A stretch of 64,000 nt of DNA from contig OZ020522.1 in NCBI GenBank assembly GCA_963971425.1, positions 2,392,168 to 2,456,167 of the forward strand. Direction: 5' to 3'. The notes under the pieces were generated by a model that saw only the letters and a program-made list of their open reading frames with translations, searched no databases and was not told where the DNA came from. Position numbers and translations under genes: made by a program. Origin of the DNA: Bryoerythrophyllum caledonicum (lineage: Eukaryota > Streptophyta > Bryopsida > Pottiales > Pottiaceae). Shown piece by piece: positions 35,124 to 45,862 of the stretch (the first letter of the stretch is position 1; each line of letters opens with the position of its first letter).

Positions 35124-36050
35124 CCTGCCTTGGTTAAAAATTGGTGGGGTTTTCAGGACTTGGGCCATGCCTTATTTGATTAAATTTTGGTGGGGGCCGC
35201 GCGAACGCGAGCCCCCGCTGCCACAAATTATGACGTGTATGCCCCCCGTAGGGAGATACTAGAGCGCCCATGGCCGTTGTGCAATGGCGACGGTTGCCCT
35301 AAGCCATCCACCTTCAGGTTCGCGGATAGACCCCGCCCAGGTAAGTGAGGGTCTTGTCTTCTCTCGGGTATAATATACTCGCATGGGACTCCTCCAGCTG
35401 CTAGCAATATGGGATAATAGCACTCCCTTTTCTTTTTCACATCCGGGCCCGACAGAACGTCAAGATGGCATCAGAGGTCCAATTCTCCGATTCCGAGCAT
35501 TCTCCGTGACAACAAGATTTGCACGTAACGCGTCTGAGGTAGCATCAATCACCTTCTATTTATTTTTAGACCATCATCTTTCTGTGCTAACAGTATGAGA
35601 GCAGATTCTACTTCGTAGTGGGGAGCGATTAAACCGAAATTTAAGGGAAGGGTTTGGATCAAGTTCACATCACATTGACTGCATGTTAGTTATATGAGGG
35701 GTTTTAGGCTCTGCATCACGGATGTCTTCGGCACGAACGAGGTAAAATTCAATGTTGCATTTCTCCCTATCTGAGATGACCTCCCGTTTTGCAAAGGTTG
35801 TTCGACGATGACGTCTCAGACAAGTCACGGCAAGCACAGTTGAACACAGCGAATTTCTGAATAGTGAACCCGAGACCGGATGTCGAACTTTGATGACCGG
35901 AGCAGAATGCCAGAAAGTTCAGAATGCTGTGGTCAGAGAACCTAAAATGTCCTTTGACACGGAATAATATTCTGAACAGGTGAAAACCAGTACAAGTGGG
36001 CAGAAAGCTGATACTACGCCTACCTCCCACAAAATTAGGCCACCCTACAT
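35124..36050. other. No gene recognised between Copia LTR and RPL29
   Basis: GC-richer than its surroundings near 35195-35350 (GGGCCGCGCGAACGCGAGCC), but no frame on either strand matches a known family. The RPL29 3' UTR should lie at its right edge. Confidence 0.4.
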
Positions 36051-36373
36051 TTACTCTTCCGTCTCCTCGACCTCACCGGCGGCACCAGACCGGTTGTGCT
36101 TCTTAGCATACCTCTGGTTCCTCAAGAACTTGGGGTCCATCTGCACCACCAACATATCCAAAATCATCAACACAGTGCGCATACATCCCTAGCCACCAAA
36201 CGCAACATCAAAACATCAACACCCAAGAGAAACCTAACCACATGCAAAACCCCAGGGGTCACATCACTTACCCCCTTCCTTGAGGTGTATTTGTGCTTCT
36301 TCACCTTCTTGATCCCATTCTTGTGGTTTTTGTAAGACTGGTTGTGAGCGGTGTGATTCTTCGACTTGGCCAT
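36051..36373 (-). CDS. RPL29: 60S ribosomal protein L29 (eL29), two exons
   Basis: Exon 1 is 36373-36272 ([20 protein letters not shown] ... SRKG) and exon 2 is 36140-36051 ([20 protein letters not shown], then AGEVEETEE and stop). The intron has a GTAAGT donor and TGCAG acceptor in phase 0. The product is 63 residues, matching the small, very basic plant eL29 (about 61 residues), a component of the cytosolic large ribosomal subunit. An AG directly upstream of the ATG context (GCAGGCAAGATGG) suggests that a 5' UTR intron may exist. No defect is visible. Confidence 0.97.
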
Positions 36374-36427
36374 CTTGCCTGCTTCCAATGCCAAAACACG
36401 AATCAGTGCACCAAAAATCAACAGGTC

Positions 36428-36577
36428 CTAAACCCTACCAAACCCTAACGCCACCAAAACACACAACACCCGAGAAGCAGCAAGGAAAGTCACAACAAAA
36501 CCAAGACCAGGTAGAAGAATGACGTAAGATAATGAGCCGTGATATGAGATTCAGTACACAGTAAAAAACCTACCAAA
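36428..36577 (-). promoter_or_regulatory. Telo-box motifs upstream of RPL29
   Basis: AAACCCTA occurs at about 36430 and 36441 (CTAAACCCTACCAAACCCTAA) and again near 36570 (CCAAACCCTAAACACC), 60-200 bp upstream of the ATG. Telo-boxes are typical of plant ribosomal protein gene leaders and promoters. Another CTAACCCTAAG lies at about 36920. Confidence 0.55.
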
Positions 36578-38082
36578 CCCTAAACACCACAAATAACCTA
36601 AAAGTAGCGGTAAACTCGGCGACACCAGATCTTAAAGACATGAGATGACGGAACATGGAGCAGCACAACAAGAGATGACGATACGTGATGTGCACAGAAA
36701 GAAAAACACCGAATCCTAAACCCCAACCGGGCAAAAATCCCTTGAAGCAGCGGTAGATATCCATGGCACTGGAGATGGAAGAGACGGACCACGTAGAAGC
36801 ACAACATGACGAAACAAGACGTGGTGGAGAGTAAACACCTGATGGAGGGGCTGCAGAGTGGCGCTCCGGCAAGTACACGAGCAGGCGAAGAAGAGAAAGA
36901 GAACTTCCGTAGTGCGCCTCTAACCCTAAGAACCTTTCTCCCAGACGGCTTCACAGATGAATAAACACTGGATGAACAGAGTGATGCGTATACTTCATCC
37001 GTGGTGTTGTCATCGATTTTTCCCTCGCGGTACCCTGTGACCACGGATCCTGTGACCGCGTTCATCCTGGGACCCTGTGACCGCGGGTGACGGGTTTGCA
37101 ATCACCGCGTGAATGGCTGAATGTATCCAGGCCAAGTGCCATAATCAGAGTTTTTCTGAAAGTCTCACCTAAAGAGGAAATATCTTTGAAAATTCAGGGT
37201 GAGATACAAAAATAAATATGCTCTAAGGTAGAGGCACCCAATTCCAATCACTTAAGCCAGTTGGAGACTCAAATGACATTGTTTGTCAAAAATATTTATG
37301 GGGTGTTTAGATTTTGAGTTATCGGTTATGGGTCGCTTCATGCACCATTTCATGCACTTACCATTTTCATGCACCATTTCATGCATACTCTACTGATCGG
37401 AATTGAGTGGCCGATCAAGATTGGGTGCCTCTACTTTAATGGAATGTGTGAGTAGTAATGACAATTAATATTTTTCAATTCTATCTAATGCAAGCTAAAA
37501 GTTCCTTCGTGTATACTAAGTTTTCTAAGAATTTTCCTATTGTTCTTCCACACCTCTTCAAAATCAAGTCACCTTCTTCCAAGCCAAGCCACCCTCTCTA
37601 TGTTGTCCTCACAACAATTACAAGACTTTAAAGTAGGAATTTGAGGCAAGTTAAAGAGGCAAATTCCCCACAACAATTACAAAACTTAAATTGATTATGA
37701 AAAAAGTCATTAATTTTTTGGAAATTTATTATTTCAAGTGGTGATTTGGATCTTTTTCTTGGAGATTCTTCCCGGGCGACCTCTTTTAGTTTTACCGGGC
37801 ATAAAACTTAGTTTTTAAAGGCCCGGTTCTTGACCATTATAACACTAATTAACTAGTTAAGCATTCCCTTTCTTTCACTAGTTGCTATGCAATCTACTTC
37901 TATGCAATACTAACTACTTTGCCGGTTATCTCAACTAAAAAGCATAATTTTAGCTAATTTTTTTGATAGGGGCAACCAAGTAGGAGTTTCAAACTCCCAC
38001 AAACAGCAAGAAGAGCAAGGGTTTGCATGAAGAAAAAGGTAAGTTCATCCAAATGTCCAAACTAACCAAATTCAAGTTTTAG
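36578..38082. other. RPL29 upstream region and intergenic DNA
   Basis: 36580-37100 probably contains the RPL29 promoter and leader: on the minus strand a pyrimidine-rich segment (TTCTCTTTCTCTTCTTCGCC) near 36900 would suit a transcription start. 37100-38080 has no gene; a short repeat of CATGCACCATTTCATGCA occurs at about 37345-37385. Confidence 0.4.
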
Positions 38083-39510
38083 ATGGGTTTTCAGGCTATG
38101 GAGGCCTTAGTAGTAAAAGAAGGTGCGGATGTGCTTCATATTGGTGAAACGGAGTCGGATATGATGGCTAGAGGTATGAAGATGGAAGAAGTGGTAGAGG
38201 TATGTGATGCAAGAGTAGCATTCTCTAGAATCTCACAAACTCTCCACCCTATGTCAAGGAAGAATGGTGTGGGACAACACTTTGACTTATTCCAAATCCC
38301 ATATGACATCAAAACTAATGAGAACTTTGGCCTCTCCTTAAACTATCATCTTGCTATCCACTTTGAGCTTCCCAAAAATCCCATCATGCATGATAGTGTT
38401 AAGGAAACGGTTCTTGCTAGACATTAAAAAATGGACATTGCACTTGAAAAGAACATAGTGGACCCACTTGTGATTCAATGCTTGAGCATCAAGCATGGGG
38501 GAATTAAGGGCATATGGTAAGGCAGTCTTAAAATGCACCTACTCAAACCTAAAACTGATGGCTTGATGCTTCTAAAAGGCTTAAGGCCATTTATTCTTAA
38601 AATTGATGATGACCTTGTTGTTGGAAAAATATGCAAATCTTACCTTGGAATTGCAAAAGGTACTAACCTCTCCGTGAAGGTCAAAGTGAGAATTTGATGA
38701 ACTTTTCAGCTCAAGGACTCTTCAAATAAATCCTTAAGATTAGCTTTCATAGGTATATGAATTTGAAATTTCCGGTGTGCGAAAGGGTCGTGGAGATGTC
38801 CATGCCTTTATTATTGCTACAACACCTCTTTAAACCAAGAAGATACTTGCAGACCACATCACCGTGGTTGATGAAGTGTTGCAAGCAAGACAAGCACTTG
38901 ACAACAAAGGACCCAACGGCGTGATGGAGTACAAGACATAAAAAGAGGCTCTTACCCTAACCTTATCTCCTCGTTCCGTACATCTTGATGTTATGCATAC
39001 TTCTCACGAAATATACCAGATTTTGGGTGGAGACAATGTAAGAAACATTTGGTTCCACAAAGAAGATGACAATTGCCACAATGGCGACGCAAATGCCTCA
39101 TGTGCTAACTCTATTGTATATAGGACCTTTGTACACAAGAATTTGTCATGAATGGCAATTATGTGGACTTTGCACCCCACCGGAGAAGCTTAGAAGGCAA
39201 CAATCGTCCAACCAAAGAGCATGTAAAGAGCTTCGGCTTTGATGACATTAACACGGCAATAGTTAATACCATTTCCACCTTCAAGTTACAAGACAAGAAT
39301 GAGACCCTCACCAGGAAAGACATGGTGGAACTCTTGGAGGAAAACAACAAGAAGATTAGGAAGGAGGCTCATGAATACACTGATAAGATGCACTAGGAGC
39401 TCTAGGGAGAAATGGAAAACCTTCAAGATGTTTTTTTTGGAGTACTAAAAAGCATGTCGATCATCACGGAGAAGAAAAACTTCTTACTTGAAGACAAAGA
39501 TCCATCAAAC
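38083..39510 (+). pseudogene. ORF1/gag-like protein of unknown mobile element, copy 1, broken
   Basis: Blocks align in order with the minus-strand copy at 54037-52445: SDMMARGMKM versus SDMMIRRVPK; SRISQTLHPMSRKNGVGQHF versus PRIPQMLYPKVREDGAERQH; LNYHLAIHFELPKNPIMHDS versus YDFYIAIMFELPKTPLFHDD; PHRRSLEGNNRPT versus PHRRSLDGIDPPS; FDDINTAIVNT versus FNDINTTLVNK; then a charged coiled-coil tail (EENNKKIRKEAHEYTDKMH). Amino-acid identity is roughly 35-45 per cent by eye. Function unknown; the pattern (globular RNA-binding-size domain plus coiled coil) suits an ORF1 or Gag. This copy is broken. Confidence 0.6.
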
Positions 39511-39659
39511 ATGTGAAGCTTCAAGACCACAAGGCAACCTTATATTCACATATAGTATACCATATGTATAGTACATGACATAGTATCGTCTTCTCTACAC
39601 ATAGTAGAAAACTAATATATGGATACATAGTAGTATACTTATACAATTATTCAATATAC

Positions 39660-40150
39660 AAAACATGTATTAGATATTATACTCAATACAAATACCATAC
39701 AAAAAATAAATTCTATACATCGTATTGTACAATACAATAGATATAAGATATTATACTCAATACAAGTATAATACAAAAAACACAAATTGTATACTATATT
39801 ATACTCTATACCATGCAAAAAACAAAAGCCATTTCCAATAGAAAAATAAACATTACATTTTATATCATAATAACACAAATACATACGTACTACATATACA
39901 CGCAAACACATACCAAAAAAAAATCACAATACATATAATATAAAGAACCCCGGTCCTTAAGAAGGGGGTCGGAGTGAATAAAGTGTTTGTTTGTTCCACC
40001 ACTGAATCTATGCCCACAAACACAATACACAATAACCTACATCCACAAAAACATACACTTACATCCATAGAAGAAGAAGAACGTCGGTCACCAAAGGAGG
40101 CCGACGTGAATAAAGTGTATGTTCGTCCCACTACTAAGACGATGTCCACC
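39660..40150. repeat. Two tandem duplications in AT-rich DNA
   Basis: AGATATTATACTCAATACAA recurs at 73-bp spacing (about 39671 and 39744). Further right, GAATAAAGTGTTTGTTTGTT (about 39976) and GAATAAAGTGTATGTTCGTC (about 40109) recur at about 133-bp spacing, with GGTCGGAGTG versus GGCCGACGTG before them. The block lies between the ORF1-like relic and the 3' end of the LINE. Confidence 0.75.
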
Positions 40151-40368
40151 AGACAGGGAATTAGTAAGCTGGAACTACTTCCTCCTTTTGAGGGTGGACA
40201 CTATGTAACAAGTAGCCAAAAACCACATAACCTATCAACCATAAGAGTAACAAGGAAGGATGCAGGGGGAAAGAGAGAGGGAGAGGGGATAAAGAAGAAG
40301 GGGGGGACAAAAGGAGAAGAGGGTGTGTTTTGCAATATCAAGGGTTAAATTGAAGTAAATAGGTAGTT

Positions 40369-41210
40369 TTAAAGGGGGTCTTGTCTATCGGGAAGGGCTT
40401 GGTTGTTTTCGATTTTGCATTTATGTAGAAGGATGGACATAGCGTGTTGTATGGCAATGATGTTAATATTCTTGAAAGTGTTTGTAATTGTATTGATAGG
40501 AATTTTAAAGGTGTCTTCTAGGAGTTTTATAGATGGGATAAAGGTGGTGGCATGGGCGCCGGCTATGATTTCCATAATGTCCACTTTCCATCTGAGGGCC
40601 GTAATGTCCTTTATAAGGGGTTGGTATTAATAATTTTGTTTTCAATTGTTTTTGGAGAAAATCTGTCATTACAGTATGTAAATTCGATGAATTGAATGGT
40701 GTAATTTTGGTTTATGTGGTCAGGTGGGGGGTCATTGTATGGTAGGCCTCTAACGCATAGTATGTCCGGTTTGAGTCGAGCATTGCAGTGGCAACGTTGG
40801 ATTTCACATATACATGGGAGTAGCCATGGTGGGACCGTGTTTTCTTGTGGGTTGTTGTTAAAGATGCCGGCATTCATGAGGATAAAACATCTTGATTTGT
40901 TATGGGAGGTGATTAATTTACGGAGTTTCCATACGGCTTTGTTATGTCTTTTGACAATTAGGGAGTGTATGTGGTGGTTATGACATTTAAGTAAAACAAT
41001 AGCCATGTATCGGGATCCGTGGACGTGCATATTGGGCATGTTATGGATGGGAATCTTTCTATTCCAAAGAAGAGTTGTTTTTGGACGTTTCCCATGTATT
41101 GTCCGCTACGGAATTTGATAAGGCATGTTATTTGTGAGTTGGTGATGATGGGGTTTTTCCAAAAATTTGTAGAGAGTTCATTGTCTATGTTGTTGTTGTT
41201 AGTCCACTTT
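40369..41210 (-). pseudogene. LINE C terminus: zinc finger and restriction-enzyme-like (PD-(D/E)XK) nuclease
   Basis: The minus strand reads CHNHHIHSLIVKRHNKAVWK (a Cys/His cluster followed by the R-H-N signature), then NARLKPDILCVRGLPYND with the P-D pair, then YTIQFIEFTYCNDRFSPKTI with an acidic residue on a predicted strand, and, in the next block, LRWKVDIMEIIAGAHATTFI then LLEDTFKIP. This order (zinc finger, RHN, RPD, acidic strand, a W-hydrophobic strand-rich end) is what I know from C-terminal nuclease domains of R2-like and algal dual-endonuclease LINEs. A frame change separates the last block. Assignment rests on motif reading only. Confidence 0.55.
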
Positions 41211-41211
41211 T

Positions 41212-41961
41212 CTATGTTAGGGTAGTTATCTGAAATTGTGTCAAGGTTATTATGTAGGTATTGTTTTTTGAGGTATTGCCCAAGAATCTAACCGGGCCTT
41301 TATCGGGGGTGTCTTCTTTGGAGGGCCAGTCTTCTTTTTGGAAGTAGTATGGGGTGGCGTGGGCATGTTTGTGTGATTTTTCTCGGCCCTCTTTTGCTAG
41401 TTTATCAGCTTGTTCATTACCATCAATATTGGCGTGGGCTCGAACTTTGTTGATGGTTGTGATTTGTCTTTGTTTTAGTATCATTTGGACCATAGATTTT
41501 AGTATGATTTGGTCGGGGTGGCTATTATGGAGGGTAGGGTGTGTTATTTGGGTGTTTAATAGGTATAGTGCATTAATACAATCTATGAATATGTGCGCTG
41601 GTTCATTATTGTATTTTGTTGTGACAATTTGTAGTGTTTTGTGGATGGCCATGAGTTCTGCTATGAGGATATTTTGTATTCCGTGTAGTCTTTTGGCTAA
41701 TTTGATTTCTTTCATAGGATTGTATATTCCATAACCGGCTTCTTCTCTACGCCAATTGCCCGGACTAATTTGTTCTGGTGGTTTGAAGGAGCCATTGGTA
41801 TAATAGCTATATGCAAGGTCAAATTTTGGTGAGGTGGTAGTTTGGTAGTCCGGGAGGGGTGGGAGTGATAAGATGTAATCTAGTGTATTGTCGTTGTATT
41901 TTAGTTTTGACCATTTTTTGTTTCTATTGACTGGCGTTTGTATAGGTGTTGGTGGGGCCAT
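41212..41961 (-). pseudogene. LINE RNase H domain
   Basis: A continuous 249-residue block. RNase HI motifs appear in order: YSYYTNGSF (usual YTDGS, here Asn for the first catalytic Asp), LIAELMAIHKTL with the catalytic Glu, HIFIDCINALYLL with the second Asp, and VRAHANIDGNEQADKLAKEG with the last Asp. It would degrade RNA in the RNA/DNA hybrid after target-primed reverse transcription. The Asp-to-Asn change should abolish activity. Confidence 0.85.
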
Positions 41962-42088
41962 CTTTGTGTATATCCGGTTTATGTTAAGAGTTTTTGCTAT
42001 GGAGGTGATTTCGGCAAGTTGTTATGAGGTGCCAAGGTTTTGGTTTTGGTGGTAAACGCATATTATTTGTAATGTAGATGGTTCCATT

Positions 42089-42685
42089 CTAGGCTTTTTT
42101 TAGCTCAGGTGGGATAGTAGGTTCTTCGTATGGAATGGAGTCTTTTTCAAATATTGCAATGATATGGGAGTCTGGAAATGGGCTTGACTGTGGATTAAAG
42201 TTTTGGTACCGATTTTTGTCTGGAGTGATAATGAGTGTAGATGTGTATTGTGGGTCTTTTTTTGTAGCAAGTCGGGCCCAGTGTAGTGCTTGTTGAGTTT
42301 CCTCCTCATTGTGGGGGTGAGCTATACCATTACCGACCCATTTATAGTCGAAGGTCTTTCCCAAGGAGCCAAATATTTTATCTCTTTCAACGGGTGAGTA
42401 GAATTTTTTTAATTTGATGGAGCATGTGACGGGGGAAGAGAAGTATGATTGTTCGATGTTAAAGGATGAGATTAATAAGTCTAGAATAGGTGTGGATATT
42501 GTGTATTGTGCATTTTTAAGGGAATTATTTTTTGGAATGCGATATTTATATCTTTGGTATAGCCAAATTAATTCGGATTCAAATGGTTGGGTTGTTGGTT
42601 CAATGTTTGTATTGATTCCATAGCCATTGGAGTCTAGTTGTGGGAATAGTGTATAAATGTTGGCCATTTGCTTCATTTGCTTCAT
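42089..42685 (-). pseudogene. LINE accessory domain between RT and RNase H, possibly methyltransferase-like
   Basis: A 198-residue open block. The second half reads FGSLGKTFDYKWVGNGIAHP, then EETQQALHWARLATKKDPQY, STLIITPD and HIIAIFEKDSIPYEEP. I recall similar segments (FG..G..F...W.G, ALxWA, LLxxP, HxxAxFxxxSF) annotated as PCIF1/MT-A70-like methyltransferase-fold modules in retroelements of green algae. That is recollection, not a search, so the function is a low-confidence guess. Confidence 0.35.
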
Positions 42686-43393
42686 AGAAGGGCTTGATTG
42701 TTTTCTATTTTTAATGTGATAATATCGTTTTTGGGGTTACATTCCGTTGTGTAGATGTTTAGGAGTAGGATGATTACAGGTGGGATAACAGATCTTGAGT
42801 CTTGTAATTGTTCTTAGGGGTGGTGGGCTTGAATGATTTCCGAGTAGAATTTATTTTTAATTTTGATAATATTGTTTTAGTTTTTCCGTGTTTTATGTGG
42901 AGGTATTACAATCGTGTCTTGGAAAGAGGTTTCTTTGCGGAAGCCATTTATTGAATGTATTGTTGTTGTGTTGCCATTGGCATAGGTATTTTGTATTTTG
43001 TTGGTATCTAGATGTTATATACATTCATGTCGTATGATGTTATTAATAGGATATGTGGTGGGATTTTTGGTGATGTATGTTGGGGGGGAGGTGGTATGGA
43101 TATAAGGGGTTGGGAAGATAGATTGGTGGCAGGGTAGTTCTTGAAAGGATGTTGTTGTTGATGGTGATGAATGGGTCTTGGAGTATATAGGAGTATGGGT
43201 GTATGTTGCAATTGGTATTACATGTAATTCGACATGTTGTATGGCAAAAAAGTTGTTTGGCAACATGTAGGGCACTCTTGATTAGTTTGGGTGGGGTGAA
43301 GTGGAAGGTTTTGAAGTCCTCATTATTCATGATGTGTGTGCGGTTTGGTAGAGTGATCTGTTTTAGTTCAAAAATATTTTTTGAGAGGAGTTT

Positions 43394-45862
43394 TTATAAA
43401 AGTTTTTGGGAGATTTGGGCATTGAGTGTGTTGTGGTTTTGTGTTTGTTGACGCCATACTACTTCTAATGATGTTTGCTCAAAGAGGAAATTTGGAAGTG
43501 TACTCTTAAGGTGAACTTTAGCTATGTGTTTTAATAGGAAGAATGTACGATTTATTGGTGATATTATACAATCCATTTTTTTAATTCTAAGTATATTTTC
43601 GGCACCACCATATTGAGCAAGTACATAATGAGTTAGCCCATTATATGTTTTTCCAAGCCTACCTTTATCATTTAGGGCGTTTTGTAATTGTTCCCCTATA
43701 CATCGTAGATAGGCATTTTTGAGGGAGAAAGCTTCAAGTCCAAATAGGTTGTGTGGGAGTTGGGTTATTGCGTTTGACTTGCATTTTGGCATACCACAAA
43801 TGGTTTTTTATATCGCTATAATCTTTTGGTCAAGTTTTTTGATAGCTGGCATAGAGTATGGTACAACGTAGAAGCTATATGCTACTCTTGGGCGTATTAC
43901 AGAGTCAAGCATTTTAATTTTTTGTTTCATAGCGGCTGGACATGTTGTCAATTCTTTGCATTGTTTAATGAGTTTTGTGGTTGTAGTGTGAATTTGGATT
44001 TTCCATTTTAGAGAGGGAACAAGATTTGTGCCTAGGTATACATATGATTCATTTTGGTGTAGTATGGGGATTGGTTGCCCACGGTAGTTGATGTTAGAAG
44101 CTTGCATTAGGGCTTTAAATGTACTTGGATTCATTTTGGATTTATTTGGACATCCAGTAGGAGCACATTTTGGGACGCCTACGTCCATATCAGCCCATTT
44201 ACAATACGTATCAATTTTATCAATTTGTGTTTGTGATGATTTTATTTTGTTAGTTATAGTAGCAAGATCGTCGGGGTATGCGGCGGAGTTTATGGTGATT
44301 TGTGATGTACCAAAAGTGTATCCATTATTGTCTCGCTCTAGCCATCTAAGTAGTGGTTCTAAAAATATAATAAATAGGTATGGACTGAGGGTGTCTCCTT
44401 GTATAGTGCCTCTATGGATGGCGATGGGCTTAGTTTTACCAAAGTGCTCACCGGTGTAATAAGTAGATGACTGGGAGTAGATATTTCCAACTAGTGTAGT
44501 TGCATCTTTTGGGTACCCAATATCAGTCATTATCGCTAATAGTTGGGCGTGGTCTATAGAGCCAAAGGCATTTTTGAAGTCAACATATAAAATATATATG
44601 TCTTGATTTGTGAATCGTGCGTCTTCTAGTGCCGCTATTATAGTTTGTATTTGTCAAGAGGTACTTCTCTCTGCTCTAAATCCTTCTTGGCTATCGTGTA
44701 GGATTTTAAAATTTTCACCATATGAGGATAATATTGAGGTAAGTGTACTGGCGTAGAGTTTATATATTGTGTTGGCTAATGCAATTGGTCTATGATTTGG
44801 TAGTATTGAAAGATCTCCTTTTTTGTATATTAAAATTGTTGCACTTGTTTTCCATGAGGCTGGTATTTGTTTTTGTTTATAGCAATGAGAGAAGAATAGA
44901 AGTAGTAATTTATTAAATCTTGGGGGCATGTGTTTGAGTATTGAATTTGGTATACGGTCTGGCCCTGGGGCTTTGTTATTTCCGAGGTTGCGGAGACATG
45001 TGTCATATATGGCTCTATTGAAGTATGTGTGTAATGGAATTTCTGGTTTGCCTCGTTTGTCTAAGGTAAATCCATCTAGGTCATGCCATGGGTATTGGCG
45101 TACTGCACACGTGCATTTGGTTGGGTGTTGTCGTTGGTAGTTGCATGTTGGTACTGTGGATCTATTATTTTTTGTCTATTGGTTGAATATTTCGTTTGCA
45201 ATGTCTTCCGGGCTAGTTAGAATGTTATTATATTGGTCAGTGGTACAATCTAGTGGTGGAGATTCTAGTTTTTTTAAAACTTTTTTGTTTATTTTCTTAG
45301 GGCTAATTTCGTATAATTGTTTATATTTTGAGATGGCTTTTTTAATATTGTCTTTTGAGTATTTTGTAGTTACTTTCCGGGCTTGTATATTAGCATTTTT
45401 TGCAATTAGTGCAATGTCTTTTACCCATGTATCATGGGAAAGTTCTTAGGGAGATGGGGCACGAATTTGGATGTGGTGTAAAGCTAGTAGTTTATTACAT
45501 ATGGGATGGTTGCGCCATTGTGGGTTATTTTTTACGCTTCTAATAGTTTTTCGTATTATATGGTATGTAGTTAGGTATTGTTTCCATATTTTAGAAAGTT
45601 TACGGGGTAAATAACCTCCTTGTTGTGATGTTCGGTTTGTCATTTGTGGTATTGGTTGAGCTTTGCAAGTTTGTTCTATTGTATCAGAGATATTATTGAT
45701 GAGTGTATCTAGGGTGTGGCATGTTTCGGGCCATTGTGTTTGAGAGAGTTGGTTATTATTTTCAAGTATGTTTATGAGAGAGTCAATTTGTATGGAATTT
45801 TTTTCAAAGAATTTTGTGTTGAATTTTTCTAAATTATCTTTTGGAATGGGGTTAAGTATGCG
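43394..45862 (-). pseudogene. LINE reverse transcriptase with N-terminal linker
   Basis: The linker (45862-45446) leads into NKAPGPDRIPNSILK (about 45000), then KKGDLSILPNHRPIALANTI, EGFRAERSTS, YVDFKNAFGSIDHAQL (first catalytic Asp; about 44620-44540), GTIQGDTLSPYLFIIFLEPL (about 44410) and AYPDDLATI (about 44280), the catalytic Y-x-D-D box. A post-RT thumb segment (LPHNLFGLEAFSLKNAYLRC, 43792-43394) follows. An in-frame TGA (about 44656) follows ERSTS, again consistent with CGA decay; a further frame change lies between 43808 and 43792. The usual YADD reads YPDD. Confidence 0.9.

Noticed and set aside
36598-37101. 167-codon minus-strand frame upstream of RPL29
   Set aside because: No homology seen; it overlaps the expected RPL29 promoter and leader.
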